From: Linanthus parryae
Lineage: Eukaryota; Streptophyta; Magnoliopsida; Ericales; Polemoniaceae
Reading direction: 5' to 3'
Assembly (NCBI GenBank): GCA_023055425.1
Contig: JALGPY010000003.1
Location: 22,441,001 to 22,505,000 of the forward strand
Length of the DNA: 64,000 nt
Shown here piece after piece: positions 10,347-21,277 of the stretch. A model generated the notes under the pieces. That model was not told where the DNA came from, did not search any database, and worked only from the letters and a program-made list of their open reading frames with translations. The position numbers were made by a program, and so were the translations under genes. Each line of letters opens with the position of its first letter. Position 1 is the stretch's first letter.

Positions 10347-13243
10347 ATGGAGGAAAATAGTGTTGTGTTTGGGTTACAAGTTCCTGCAGATAATAGCTCA
10401 CACCTCCCACAAAATTATGGCAAACCTTCAGATGGTATCTCAAACAACGTGGAAACAGAGGTGAATGCATCTCCTAAGAGGAAGTTTGACCTCAATTAGC
10501 CTCCTCCCACTGATGATGATGCAGATTTCTCCAATGTCATACACGATAATGATATAGTGAACGGTAAGATATATTATTGGATGTTTTAGATTAAGAGTAT
10601 GATGTAGTGCACTAGTTACTTATAAATGTGCTTGTTGTTTTAGAGGGATCACTCTCTGAAGAACAAATTATAGAGAAGAGGTTCAATAGCGAAGAAGAGG
10701 CGTACGATTGGTACCTTCCGTATGCATTTGTAAATGGATTCGGCATTCGGAGGGATAACCGTAGGTGTTTCGAAAAATACAGACAACAAATCATGTCAAG
10801 AATCTTCGTATGTGCCCGACAAAGCCATTGATTACGGAAGTGCTACTGAAGGCCTGCCAGGGAGAGAGAGCATAAGAATGACACAAGATGTGACTGTCCA
10901 GCACGAATTCGTATTGCTCGATCTACCCCGGACGAACAATTTCGTGTTAAGCAAGTCACTTCTGAGCACTCGCATCCCCTAGCGGACCCCAAAGTAACAC
11001 ACAAGATTAGGTGTCATAGGAAGGTCAGCCAACATGATTTGGAACACGTTATTTCACTAAGGGAAGTGGGTATAAGTACTTGTGAAGCATTCCAATTAAT
11101 GGTCTCACAAGCCGTTGGTTACGCCAAAGTTGGTTACACTGTCAAAGACCTATACAACAAGTTACAGTCATTGAGAAAGGCTTACTCTAACTCTGGAGAT
11201 GGGCAGCTGGCCTTGCAATACATAGACACCCTTGGGGTTGTATTCAAAAGCTATTTTTTGAATTACTGTCCAGTAGGTTTTGATTTAATTCTAGGTGCAT
11301 TAAATTTCTTTCTGAAATATCAAATTACTATACTGTTACATGTTTGTTTATAACTCTTATCTACCTGTGTATATATACTATCGAGTAACCTGAAACAAAT
11401 ATCTATGTTTTTTCAGTTTCCAGTTGGGTGAAAATCAACAGTTACAAAGCATTTTCTAGCATGACGAGAGATACAAACGTGATTATGTAAGGTTTGGAGA
11501 TGTTTTGGTGCTTGACTCCACCTACAAAACCAACATGTACCTAAAGCCTCTTGCCATACTCTCCGGTGTTAAAAACCATTTTCAGACGTGCGTTTTCGCA
11601 GTTGTCGTTCTACAAGACGAGACCACGGAATCGTACAAATGGGTATTAAATTACTTCCTAGAAGCAATGGATAACAAGGTACCCATATCGGTCATAACCG
11701 ATGGAGACTTGGCAATGAAAGCCGCTATTGCGGAAGTTCTTCCACTAGCGAAGCATCGTTTGTGTGCATGGCATCTATGTCGCAATGCCGAAGGAACCCT
11801 AAAGTTGGTGTCAGAATTTATGAAGGACTTTCGAAAATGCTTGAGCAAGAGATCCGATGTTAACCAATGGAACGATGATTGGCAATACATGGTAGACAAG
11901 TGGGGTATTGCGAACAAGCGGTGGGTAACGGGTGCGTACATGACGCGCCAATTATGGGTAGAGACTTTTCTCAAGGAATTTTTTTTCGCCGGTCAAACGA
12001 CTACACAAAGGTGTGAGAGTATCAACAAATTTTTCAAACAATATTTGAACTGCAAGAACTATCCTCTCGATCTTATTAAGGGAATCATGCAGGGCATCGA
12101 GAAGCTTCGTGAGAACGAGCGAGGTGAAAATTGTACTTCTAACCAATCACTTCCTGTTCTAACAAGCCAATTTAAGCTACTTGAAGAGCATGCGGCCATG
12201 TTTTACACTAGGGTTGTGTTTACAAAGTTCAGGGAGCAAGCAAGCAAGGCAAGTCAATACAAAGTTGTTGGAGTTGAAGAAATACGTGAATATGACATGG
12301 ATGCAATCTATGTCACAAGGGAGAAGGAAAGGGCATCTCTAGTAAGTTCACATGATACACTATCTCTTATGACTGCTTTAAACTGTTATCTGTAATTTTT
12401 AGGTATCAATCTATCTCGTCAATTGAAATATCTGATATCATTTGTTTACTGGACAGTTCTTTCCAGTACTTTCATACTTATCTATTTGTTTATAACTTCT
12501 ATCTACTCTGTCAAATAATATATCTGAAAGCTTGAACTTTTTCCTGGCTGCACACCGTTTTTTGTCAACGTGATAATACCATTCTCTACTGTTCCTGCAA
12601 GAGGTTTGAGTCATCACATATGGTTTGTGGCCACATTATTTTTGTGCTCTTTCATGAAGGAGTTCAATTCATTCCGGAAAACTTGTTATCGAAACGATGG
12701 CAGAAGACGTATAGTGACTTCTGCAAGAATGATCCAGCCATGCAGGACCCAAAAATAAGACGGTGTGACGATCCAAAAACCCAGGCATTTCGTCGGGGTT
12801 GCATGAAGGGACGAATGGAGATGATTAGTGACATGGGTGGAACATCACAAGAGACTTACGACTATTGGCAAGAACATGTTGACTTGATGATACGGGGTCT
12901 CAAGGACATTATTTTGAAGCAAGAAAATGATGAAGAGCCCGTGGTTAATGTCAACTCACAAGAGTACGCTCACGTAATGCCTCCATCCAAAGGGGATACA
13001 AAACCAAAATGGAGCTCCAAAAATGTTCGAAAGAAGTGCGGGAGATGCCAAGAATACGGACACAATCGAACTACATGCCCCAAATCCTCCAGTTGGTGTT
13101 TCCGGTCAAGATGTCGGCCAATCTCAAGATCGCAAGCGTCGCAACAAACTATGATTTCCAACTTCGAATACAAATGGTCCGAGGAAATGGGTGACCAAAA
13201 CTCTTCAAGACGTGTTGGGCATGACTGGGCTGATTTATTCTAG
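10347..13243 (+). pseudogene. MURA/FAR1-type MULE transposase, four or more exons, with nonsense changes
   Basis: Exon 1 (10347-10563, ATG start) joins exon 2 (from 10644) through a clean phase-1 intron. Exon 2 has a FAR1-like DNA-binding domain (FNSEEEAYDWY, then DTRCDCPARI and SEHSHPL). After another intron comes the MULE catalytic domain (11416-12340): FGDVLVLDSTYKTN (first Asp), VITDGDLAM (second Asp), HRLCAWH, and QRCESINKFFK. An intron with donor GTAAGT (12340) precedes a SWIM finger (YCSCKRF..VCGH, 12587-12635) and a CX2CX4HX4C zinc knuckle (13037-13078). Breaks: TAG at 10497-10499, TGA at 10829-10831 and 10847-10849, and TAG at 11457-11459. The enzyme class is certain from these motifs; this copy should not yield full-length protein. 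Confidence 0.85.
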
Positions 13244-13436
13244 GAATTATGTTAATTGTGTGAATGTTTTAGTTAAGTACCTTGACATGTTTATCCGTTA
13301 TTTGACCCTTTTTGTCTGATGTTTTACTGTGTTATCCGGTTCTATGCGTTTTTATCCACTGATGTGAACTCTAGATAAATTATGAATCAGTTTCTTTGCA
13401 TTTTTATCCATTTCTGCGCATTTTTATCCACTGGGG

Positions 13437-13464
13437 GTGGTGACCTGCTAGAACCGGTCACCAC
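13437..13464. repeat. Perfect 9-bp inverted repeat at MULE right end
   Basis: GTGGTGACC (13437-13445) and GGTCACCAC (13456-13464) are perfect complements separated by ten bases. The hairpin lies next to G9 and poly-T runs, just inside the proposed right terminus, and several TTTTTATCC motifs precede it. It is plausibly subterminal transposase-binding structure. Confidence 0.6.
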
Positions 13465-13557
13465 AATTTCCGTATTTTTTTTCCGGTAGTGGGGGGGGGA
13501 ACCGGAAAAAAAATTGCACCCAGGCCCCCGGACGCACACTAGACAAACCCAATAAAA

Positions 13558-13776
13558 ATAACTCATCACATCTTATTGGGATTGGAATGTTTTGGAATGT
13601 TTTCTTGTAAGTTTGAAGTTGAGTCATTTGTTTTGATTTTGAATTTTTTCCAAAAAAAATAAAAATAAAAATAAATCATCACATCTTATTGTAAGTTTGA
13701 AGTTTTTTTTTTTTTTTTTTTGAAATATTGTAAGTTTGAAGTTGAGTCAGTTGTTTTGATTTTGAATTTTTTTTGC
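13558..13776 (+). repeat. Imperfect tandem duplication beside the MULE
   Basis: The pieces ATCACATCTTATTG (about 13564 and 13676) and GTAAGTTTGAAGTTGAGTCA (about 13607 and 13729) each occur twice in the same order, separated by A- and T-runs. No gene is seen here. Confidence 0.7.
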
Positions 13777-13829
13777 ACTGTTTGTTTTTACCCAAATTGG
13801 AGGGGAAAAAAACAATGGAAAAGGCCCAA

Positions 13830-14340
13830 CCCACGAGTAACAAAAAAAGGCCCAGCCGGTAACTACTCAGAAAAGCACAAAATTCTATTTACCCTAATTG
13901 GTGACATCAGTGAAACGTATTGAATCCATTCCATTACTCCTCCTACAGATCGCCGTCCTTTGTTTTGACTTTTGGCGAAAGCCGCGGAATTGCCCCTCTT
14001 GGACGTCTTCTTCTTCTTTACTCAGACACCAACAACAACCATAGGTTACGTGATTCAGCGGAGGCTACTAGTATCTTCACAGGTACGATATTGATTTCAT
14101 TTTTCAGTAGTGTTTATTTTCAATCACCTGTCACTCACGCTTTCACCGATCCTTTTCCTGACGCGTTCATTCGGTGACCTTTTTTTTGGGTGCCTTACTT
14201 GCAGATGGAACCGAAGGTTTCCGGGAAGTCTTGGGCTTTTGGTTTACTGCGACCGTGATTTCTCTGTATAATGATCATATTGATATTAACACAAGCTCCT
14301 CGAGGTAAATTTCCATCTTAGTCCATTGGTTCTAATTAAA
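13830..14340 (+). pseudogene. Copy A, 5' exon block of a four-copy local gene family
   Basis: This block is recognisably similar to 30428-30990 (B), 36840-37110 (C) and 44390-44601 plus 58455-58960 (D). Shared features are the leader around GACGTCTTCTTCTTCTTTAC, an acceptor before ATGGA(T/A)CC, then TCTxTGTATAATGATCAT, and a following GGTAAATT donor-like site. In A and D an extra stretch (AAGGTTTCCGGGAAGTCTTG) follows ATGGAxCC, and the A frame closes soon after at a TGA. I do not recognise a protein domain in this exon. Confidence 0.55.
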
Positions 14341-16912
14341 AGTTAACATGTGAATTTTTTAACGAAAGTTAATATGTGACTTTAAATGTATTCAAAATGG
14401 GCAAATTTTTTCTGTGTGCCTTAATATCACCTAACATTATGTTAGGCAACGTGGGGTTATATTTAGGGTTCTAATATTTTAGGAGGATTCTCATGTGGCC
14501 GTGTGTTGTTAAATCCTTCTATGTCTCGTTTGTTTGGTTTACCTGTTTGTAATTAGCATGGCATGCACATCTCCCACGTGGGGTACACATGTAAATGATG
14601 TGGTTGTACCTAGTGTATTCAAACCTACAATTTTTTTTAGAGCATGATGTTCAGCCTTGTTGCAATACCCCGTTTTGAGAGTATGGGTATTTCTGCATGA
14701 AATACTCCGTTTTGTGGCTACGGGTATGTTGTGATGTTAGTATAACTTTTTGGCGTTAATCATCATTGTTATTAAACATTAGAGGTTAATTATGACTTTT
14801 ACCTAAATTAATTAGTGTCTTTTAAGTAAACTAAGAGGTAGTTGGTGTCTTTAACCTAAACTAGGGGGTAAAAAGTGTATTTACAACTGATATGTGTAAA
14901 CTTATACTTTATATCAGATTCAACCCCGATTCTTCCTTCTTTATCGTGATCCTCTTCAAAATCCTCACATACAATCTCTCTCTCTCTCTCACGACAAATA
15001 ATCTCTCGCTCCCTCACGATCCATCTCATCCTCTGCATTCACGGAATCTCCACCACCATTGTCTCTCTCTCTCGTTTCAGCCATCCAGCAAGAAACAGGA
15101 GTAGTGACCTTCTTCGTTCATATTCTTTTTCTTCTTCTTCTTCGTGAACCAGTACTCGCCCTCTTCCGGTTCCAGGAACCCCAAATCAGCAGCGGCGGTA
15201 GCGTCATCCAACACCGCGGCCTTCATCTCCACCGCTTAATCTCTGAAATCTTTCACTTCTATCAAGTCATTCGTATCAATTTCATAATCATACTCGCTTT
15301 AATCCTCTGATTTTATCACGTACTTCGTCAAGAATCGTTTGATTCGTTCGCAATTACGTTTCACCAGAGAACCCTAGTTGTATAGGTGGTGAAATTAAGC
15401 CCAAAACAATATGATTAATTAGAAACTACCACTTGTTTAGTGTATTGGGTTGCTAAGGCGAGTTGTAGTCGCAGAGTCATTGAATTAAAGTCAAAAACGA
15501 GACGTTAGAAGTATAACTGGGTACTCTAGGGCTAATGAACAATCTGTCCAGTCGCTACAAAGTCTGAGTTTTTCAATGTAGGCCTGAAACTTGTCGCTAA
15601 AATTGCTGAAAGCCGTCGTTACTGTTGGGTTTATTAAATAGTGTCTAGTTGATAAAAGAACAATTTGACACTTAACTACCTCACAGTTTGGTTGAATTGA
15701 CACTTAGCCACACACACTACAATTTTGACACTTGAATACACACACTATCATAAATTATGACATCCCACTCCAATTAGACTAATGGCATTAACTAAATTAA
15801 CTTGGTGTTAGCCATGTCATCTATCTTGAGGGGTACACTCGTCATTTTCCTTACATATCTTCATAAATTGGATATTGAAGAACCCCGACTTACCCCTGCC
15901 CCCATACTGAAGAACCTCAACTATATTCAGAAATTTATGAAGTCAACTGCTATCACAAAGAAAAAATAGCACAACTATGTACATGAAATCAAAGTGAGAA
16001 AATATGTACCCACAAGTATAGCAACACATCTCTCTCTATCTCTCCTTCGTATCCCACACATACCAATAGAATCACAACCACACCGCCATCATACCAACAT
16101 AATACCTAACTTTGTTGTTGTGGCTAAAAATTCAATATGACACTCCGCACCAATTGACTACCGGCGTTAATTTAATTTACTCTGTTTTAGCCACATCATC
16201 TTATTTAAGGGCTACAATTGTCTTTTCCCTTACCATCTATCTTCCTCACTCTCTATCGCCACCAACACCCCACCATTCACCGCCATCTCCTTCATCAACG
16301 ACCACCACCATTATTTTCCACAAATCATACCCATTCCCTCCATCAATGATCAAATCCATCCCCGTTTCAAACACTGAAGCTCACATAACCAAGACCCACA
16401 ACCAACATTACCGAACACCCTCCCCTCCCCTAATCAACCACGCAGACACCACAATCAATCCCAATCCTCCATTGAATCCCATAAGATTCCCCGGCCAAAA
16501 ACAATACGCCCACCAAAAATCACAACCAACCCTTCAATTAGCTCGACTGACCAACGATCTTCAACATTGCCCAAGACCACCAAATAACCCTACAGCCAAT
16601 TAAAAATAATTGAAAGATTTTCAAAATTTAAAATGAACAAAGGATAACTAAAACCGGAAATAAAACTAAACAAGTCGGGGATGTGGGTTAGCATAGCCGT
16701 GGTTTGAAATTTTCTAAGTGTGCTGTATGACTATATGAAAATTCCTATTAATTGTGAAGGGATAATTTGCTATGTGGCATACAACTTGTTAAGTCGTTCG
16801 TTTATGTTATTAATATTACATAATTACTCTAAATTCCTAAGTTTATATTTGTCGAGTGATAAGTGTATACGTGGTTTTAAACATTTCTAAGACTTTTCCT
16901 TTCTTCTTTTAG
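14341..16912. other. No gene recognised; CT-rich leader-like tracts and a 120-bp related pair
   Basis: This holds (CT)n tracts near 14970 and 15060 and a 5'UTR-like stretch near 15060-15230. Two diverged copies of about 120 bp (about 15745-15860 and 16125-16240) share TTGACAC/ATGACACTCC, GTTAGCCAxxTCATCT and GGGxTACA-TxGTC-TTTTCC. The long frame at 16112-16603 is Pro/His/Thr-rich with no motif and is probably fortuitous. Confidence 0.5.
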
Positions 16913-17738
16913 ATGGCCGACCCATGGTCTTCAGCTCACCTTTCATACGTCCAGACAATGCTCATGACTTAGTTGGAGGGCCAATCGACTAGTACTGAGT
17001 ATTATACCCGAGTAACAACCCGGTGTAATGATTGGAGTTTCTCTAACCTTGGAGATGACCACTTCCAGCTTGCCCTAATGATATGACATTGCCTTCTGAA
17101 CGGACTCCCTAATACCCAACCATGGATGTGGGTGAAGGATGTACCAGCCCGAGCAGGAGTCTATAGCACAGTACTGCGCCTATATGAGAGATATCTGCGT
17201 TGCATGGGGCCATTTCGACGACCGACATAGTCACCGTTTGACCATCTGCTATTTCATTCTCCGAGGATTGCCGGATGTGCACCATTGGAGGAACTTGAGG
17301 CACCAGTACCGTGATGTACTAGTTTGGAACGCATGGGGGGAGGCTGTATCGAATGAATCTTGGTACAAACACCGTGAGCATAAAATCTACAAGATTAACC
17401 CACTTGAGATTCGGGGACGTATGGAAGAATTGACAGCGCAAGCCATACAGCAGGAGGCAGCGCAGTAGGCGCAGGACGCGGAGCACCATGAAGGAGAAGG
17501 CGAAGATGGCGAAGCATTGGGAATGGACGAGGAGCAAGCGAACATGGACTTGGATGAGGACCAAGGGGATGAGCAAGATCAAGTTGGAAACAAAAATGAG
17601 GCTGCACCGGAAGAATTTATAGATTGGGACATGGATGAAATTGATGAGATTGAACATGAAGAAACCAACGAAGCGGAAGAGATTGTGATTGACGCCACTA
17701 ATATCGAGTTCATGTTCACCACTGATGACGAGGAGTAG
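16913..17738 (+). pseudogene. Retrotransposon gag-like gene, broken
   Basis: The frame opens at ATG 16913 (MADPWSSAHLSYV) directly after a TTTTAG acceptor-like end. Two related modules follow: one with CNDWSFSNLGDDHFQLALM..GLPNTQPW, the next with CVAWGHFDDRHSHRL..LRGLPDVHHW. This resembles retrotransposon gag (capsid) regions. The C-terminus is very acidic. Breaks are TAG after MLMT, TGA after LALMI, a frameshift near 17130, and TAG at 17466-17468; after the last, the same frame stays open to 17738. No protease or polymerase follows, so this is an isolated gag-like remnant or a captured gag gene. Confidence 0.55.
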
Positions 17739-17909
17739 GTCCACGCCCATCCCAACCTTAGGTTGCCATTTATCGCATTTCTTTTATCACGAGAGTGAAC
17801 GTTTAGCTTACTTTGGAGATGCTATTTCCTTTTTGGGATTGAGTTGTTTCTTTTTATCACTTAATTTTGTTATGTGGATTATTTGATGGGTGGATTATGT
17901 GGATTATTC

Positions 17910-20000
17910 TGTGGTTCTTGAATTCGTCAAAATCAATCCCAAGTGGCATCAAAAACTGTTACGTTTCTTGGATTGACCCCCCCCCCCCCAAAAAAAATGC
18001 ATATGCTTTTTCTGTGCTTTTCGACTTCTGATGCCATTGTTCTTTCCATTATTCTTCTTTGAATATTGATCGGTTCTCTCTTCTCTTTTATGAGCAGGGA
18101 GGGGGGGGGGGGGGGGGGTGGAGTTGAGCAGAGAAAGCAAGGAAGCTCCAACGAGTGTTTGCACCCCAGTTCTATATCAGCCCCCAAAATAGGGGATTGA
18201 AGGTAGTTCCTCTTTTTTTTTTTTTCTTTTTTTTTTTTTTTTCCTCTTGTTGGATGGTTGTTAATCGTTGGAATTTAGTGTTTTAAGTTTGGACTTTAAA
18301 CCATCATAAATTTGTGAAGAACGAATAACCCCGTTATTTTTTTGTGGGGATTTCTTCATAAAATTATTTCCTTGTCAGAAGCTGTTTAGAAGGCACCATT
18401 ACCGATGGCTGCACGTCAGTCGGGAAGAGAAGGGATCTTGAATCCATCGACAATAATGGACCATGTGAAGGAAAAAAGATAACGATCAAGGGAAAGAGGT
18501 CTGTAAAAGAGAAAGAAAACAAAAGAGTGAAGGGAAAGAGAAAAAGATAGGCAGACACAGGTAATACATCTATGTTGCTCATAATTACTCTACTACTGGT
18601 AATCTTTATTTCTCCCTATTTAGTAAGTGAATCGTACATTAATTCCGTTTACTGACAGCTCACTCTTAGATGCTCTCACCAGCCATTTTTTACTTCAAGG
18701 TGCAGCCTTAGTAATGGGGTTTGAAGTTATTTTATACTTTGTAGCTTCAACCAGAACTAATGTAAACGAAGGATGCAAACTTCTCCCTACGTTTTTTGTT
18801 GTTCGTAGTACTACCTTAAGATTAATAATTGATGTAGTTTAGTTGTGCCATACTTGGTCTGTTGATGTCAGGTGAGAGCTGAGAATTGAAATGCTGACCT
18901 CTTTCTAGTAAATCCCTTCTATTAGGCAACATACTGCTTATCAAATTGGTAGAGATACATCCCTGATTCCACGCACAGATTTAATGACTTGTATTTAAAT
19001 GCTCTTTAATAGAACTACCACATCCGAACTGGAGAGTTTAGCAAGAATAAACATCTTCAGGAGTATGGAAACTTATTTTACGTAGTATTTGAAATGCAAG
19101 AACCAGCAGAGGCAACTAACTTCGAAAGATATTAAATCGGTAGAGATACACATGTGAATCCATGCACTTGAGTAAGTTGCAGAGAACTGAAAGTAATGGA
19201 GTGTGTTCTGTTTGTCTAACCTATGTGGGTGCCATTGGAAATGTAACAGTGATGCTGAACCGGTTCGAACAAATTGTGCCTAACATTTCCCCCGACCCAG
19301 TAGGTTCGGGTTGGAGAATGTTCTATCCGAACCCACACTATTTTCTTAAACCCATGCTAACTGCAACTATCTACCCCGTCTGATTTATACTGGGTTGGTA
19401 AATCTTTAACTTTTTGTTTGGCAAAAAATGCAATTGGTTAAATGGTTGCTGAACTCAGACCGGTTTGGGGCAGCCGGTTCTTGCGACTCTTCGCCAGGAA
19501 AAGAAAATTTTGATGCATGACAGAGCACATTGGTGTAATTACTAGTTAATTAAAGCATTAATTGCAAAGATTTCATAAGATTTTGATTAATAATTTTGGA
19601 ATTGTGAATTTACTAGTGTAGGTTCATGCAGATTCCAACTTATCCTGTGTGTTCTTTGCCAATTTGGTGATCAGAAACGAAGTTTTGATATTTAGGTATA
19701 TCAGAAAAGATATGAGTGCATTGACTGCATTTTCATACCAATATCATCGCGTCGTCGCAATTGTCAAACATAAAGTTTGTGCATTTCATATGTAATGGTA
19801 TATTTCAGATTTATTAAGCTAAACTTTTGTTATTTACTAAGCTTACTTTAAACTGTTTTTCTTTGCTGTATATTTCAGGTTTAGGAAACTTAGAGGAAAC
19901 GTTTACTATGAAATTGCATCATGGAGGTTATGTGCAACACACTCCACGAGGTGTATACAAGGAAGGACAAGTAAGCTACATTGACTTTGTGGATAGTGAG
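17910..20000 (+). repeat. Long duplicated segment, copy A (partner 37987-40047)
   Basis: The sequence from GAATTCGTCAAAA to GGACAAGTAAGCTACATTGA is repeated at 37987-40047 in the same orientation and order, with indels and substitutions. It includes the G-run before GAGTTGAGCAG (18102-18118), a conserved purine-rich block (18400-18560), and the start of a PB1-like exon at the right end. It is part of the local gene duplication, not a transposon end-to-end copy. Confidence 0.8.
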
Positions 20001-20170
20001 AGGTTTGGTCTTCTTGAGTTGAACTGCCTGCCCAAACACATGGGGTATGAAGGTATAACAACTATTTTCTACAAGATACCTGTCACATCTTTACAAAACG
20101 GGTTGAGGATAATCTTCGGGGAGGAGGAGATGGAGATAAGTAAAATAGGTTGCTATATCACACACGGTGA
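19879..20170 (+). pseudogene. PB1-like domain exon, copy A
   Basis: After a TATTTCAG acceptor (ending 19878) the frame reads LEETFTMKLHHGGYV, then YKEGQVSYIDFVD, LLELNCLPKHMGY and IFYKIP. This matches the plant PB1-like domain found N-terminal to MuDR-type transposases and in related plant proteins (pattern KLHHGG..Y.GG.V..D..D..L..). The frame continues to 20318, but from about 20171 another frame carries RNase H-like sequence, so the exon end is uncertain. A homologous exon is at 39927-40225. No transposase domain follows. Confidence 0.6.
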
Positions 20171-20600
20171 ACTCCGAAAGTTGAGTTTAAGATTCATTCT
20201 GATGCAGCAGTTGATCGTGTCAAGTCCAAAGGAGATCTTGGGTTTGGCTTTTTCAGACAAGATAATGTCATTATTGGGAAATCACCTCATCCCGATCCTT
20301 TCATTTCAAAGCCAATGATTCTTGAAGCTCTTGAGATCCAAAGCAAGGTCTGGAAAAAAATAGGTTTCCTATGACTCAGAAGTTGCGGCAGACTGCCTTA
20401 AAAAGGATTGAAATAATTTAGCTTCAGGAATTTCAGCCACAACTGAAGATTGTAAGATCCTAGCGTCATCATTTGCTGTTTGTTTTTTTTCGTTTGTACC
20501 AAGATCTTTCCATTGTGCAGCTCATTTAGTTGCCAAAGCTGCAAGGGTTTCAGCCCTATTGTATCTTGGCTGCAATGGCCTAGTCTTAATGGAAGTTATA
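20171..20600 (+). pseudogene. RNase H-like (RVT_3) domain remnant
   Basis: One frame from 20171 reads TPKVEFKIHSDAAVD, then GDLGFGFFRQDN and MILEALEIQSKVWKK. After a frameshift at the A-run near 20353-20359, another frame reads VSYDSEVAADCLKKD and then FVPRSFHCAAHLVAKAA. Together these follow the plant RVT_3 RNase H pattern (K.N.DaA, G.G...RD, EalAl, EsD, vpR..N.aAh.lAk). An in-frame TGA follows KKD. It is the tail of a LINE-like element or of an RVT_3 gene, joined to the PB1-like exon by rearrangement. Confidence 0.6.
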
Positions 20601-20751
20601 GTTTTCTCAAAGAAAAGTTTGTAGCTTAACACTGTGTATATGAAGTGTTTAAATTGAAGCTCACATTGACAAAGTGTGAGCTTCGGTTTGAACATTTCAA
20701 ATGTTGATTAATCAGTGTATTTTGGCTGAAATGTAGAATTTTTTTCTCGAG

Positions 20752-20835
20752 ATTTTTTTTTGTCGTCAACAGGGTTTGAACCTAGGACCTCATGCAGGGG
20801 CCTCCAACGCTGTACCACTTGAACTACCACCCTAG
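20752..20835 (-). mobile_element. tRNA-derived SINE, probably truncated
   Basis: Read on the minus strand, the head has an RNA polymerase III A-box-like GGTAGTTCAAGTGG (20828-20815) and a B-box-like GGTTCAAACCC (20782-20772), followed by an A-run (about 20760-20752). Spacing and order fit a tRNA-related plant SINE. The body is short and I did not find a clear target duplication, so it may be a fragment. Confidence 0.55.
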
Positions 20836-21277
20836 TAAAATAAACATGAAGACTGTCAATGAAGTATAATACTAAGGTTTGATCATACGCAGTAAAAGTA
20901 TATGGGGAGGTGTATGTCAGCCGTTGTTTAACTATCCGATTGTCGCAAAAATCATCCGTTTTTCAATGCAACGGTTTGAACTACACTAGTAAAAGAATTT
21001 ACGGTGGTTGGCGCAGTTTAATTACCTGATGGTCTTATATACCCCGGCAGTGTTTACTCTAGAATTACGACCATTAGAATTATCGCCGTTTTTAGCAACA
21101 TAAACTCCTTGTATATACAAAATGACTCATTTGCTACCTACACCCATCGTATTTCTATAAACTCCGGTTTTAATGTTAAATTCTATGATTTTTAATCTTT
21201 TTTTTTTCCAAAATTTGGGATAATGTACCATGAAGGGAGACTATTTGCGTGGCAGACGCATTAAGTAGGAAGACTGG
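20836..21277. other. No gene recognised
   Basis: A/T-rich sequence between the SINE and the gypsy element. I see no open frame of note and no repeat shared with the rest of the window. Confidence 0.5.

Larger units (their letters stand above)
3950..13540. mobile_element. Mutator-like element (MULE) carrying GRF, Ulp1-like and MURA genes
   Basis: Two leftward genes (GRF zinc finger; Ulp1/C48 protease-like) and one rightward MURA/FAR1-type transposase share a divergent intergenic region at about 9.7-10.35 kb. MULEs carrying Ulp1-like genes are known in plants (the Kaonashi and CUMULE type). The ends are tentative. Plus-strand CTACAGTACGTCCTGG at 3948-3963 matches the complement of 13528-13543 at most positions, and GGATA-AAA motifs near the left end recur inverted near the right end. 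I could not find a convincing 9-bp target duplication, and the left end abuts the LTR at 3943. Confidence 0.6.

Noticed and set aside
13880..14340. Copies A-D as a transposon end or LTR
   Set aside because: No TG..CA or inverted termini and no target duplication; splice-like acceptors before the shared exon fit a gene duplication better.
16112..16603. 163-codon frame, Pro/His/Thr-rich
   Set aside because: Composition follows a CA-rich tract; no motif, no splice context, and the start overlaps a repeated non-coding block.
17949..18187. Possible genes around the G-run at 18100 on the minus strand
   Set aside because: The frames depend on the length of the homopolymer and are not kept in the duplicated copy at 38 kb.
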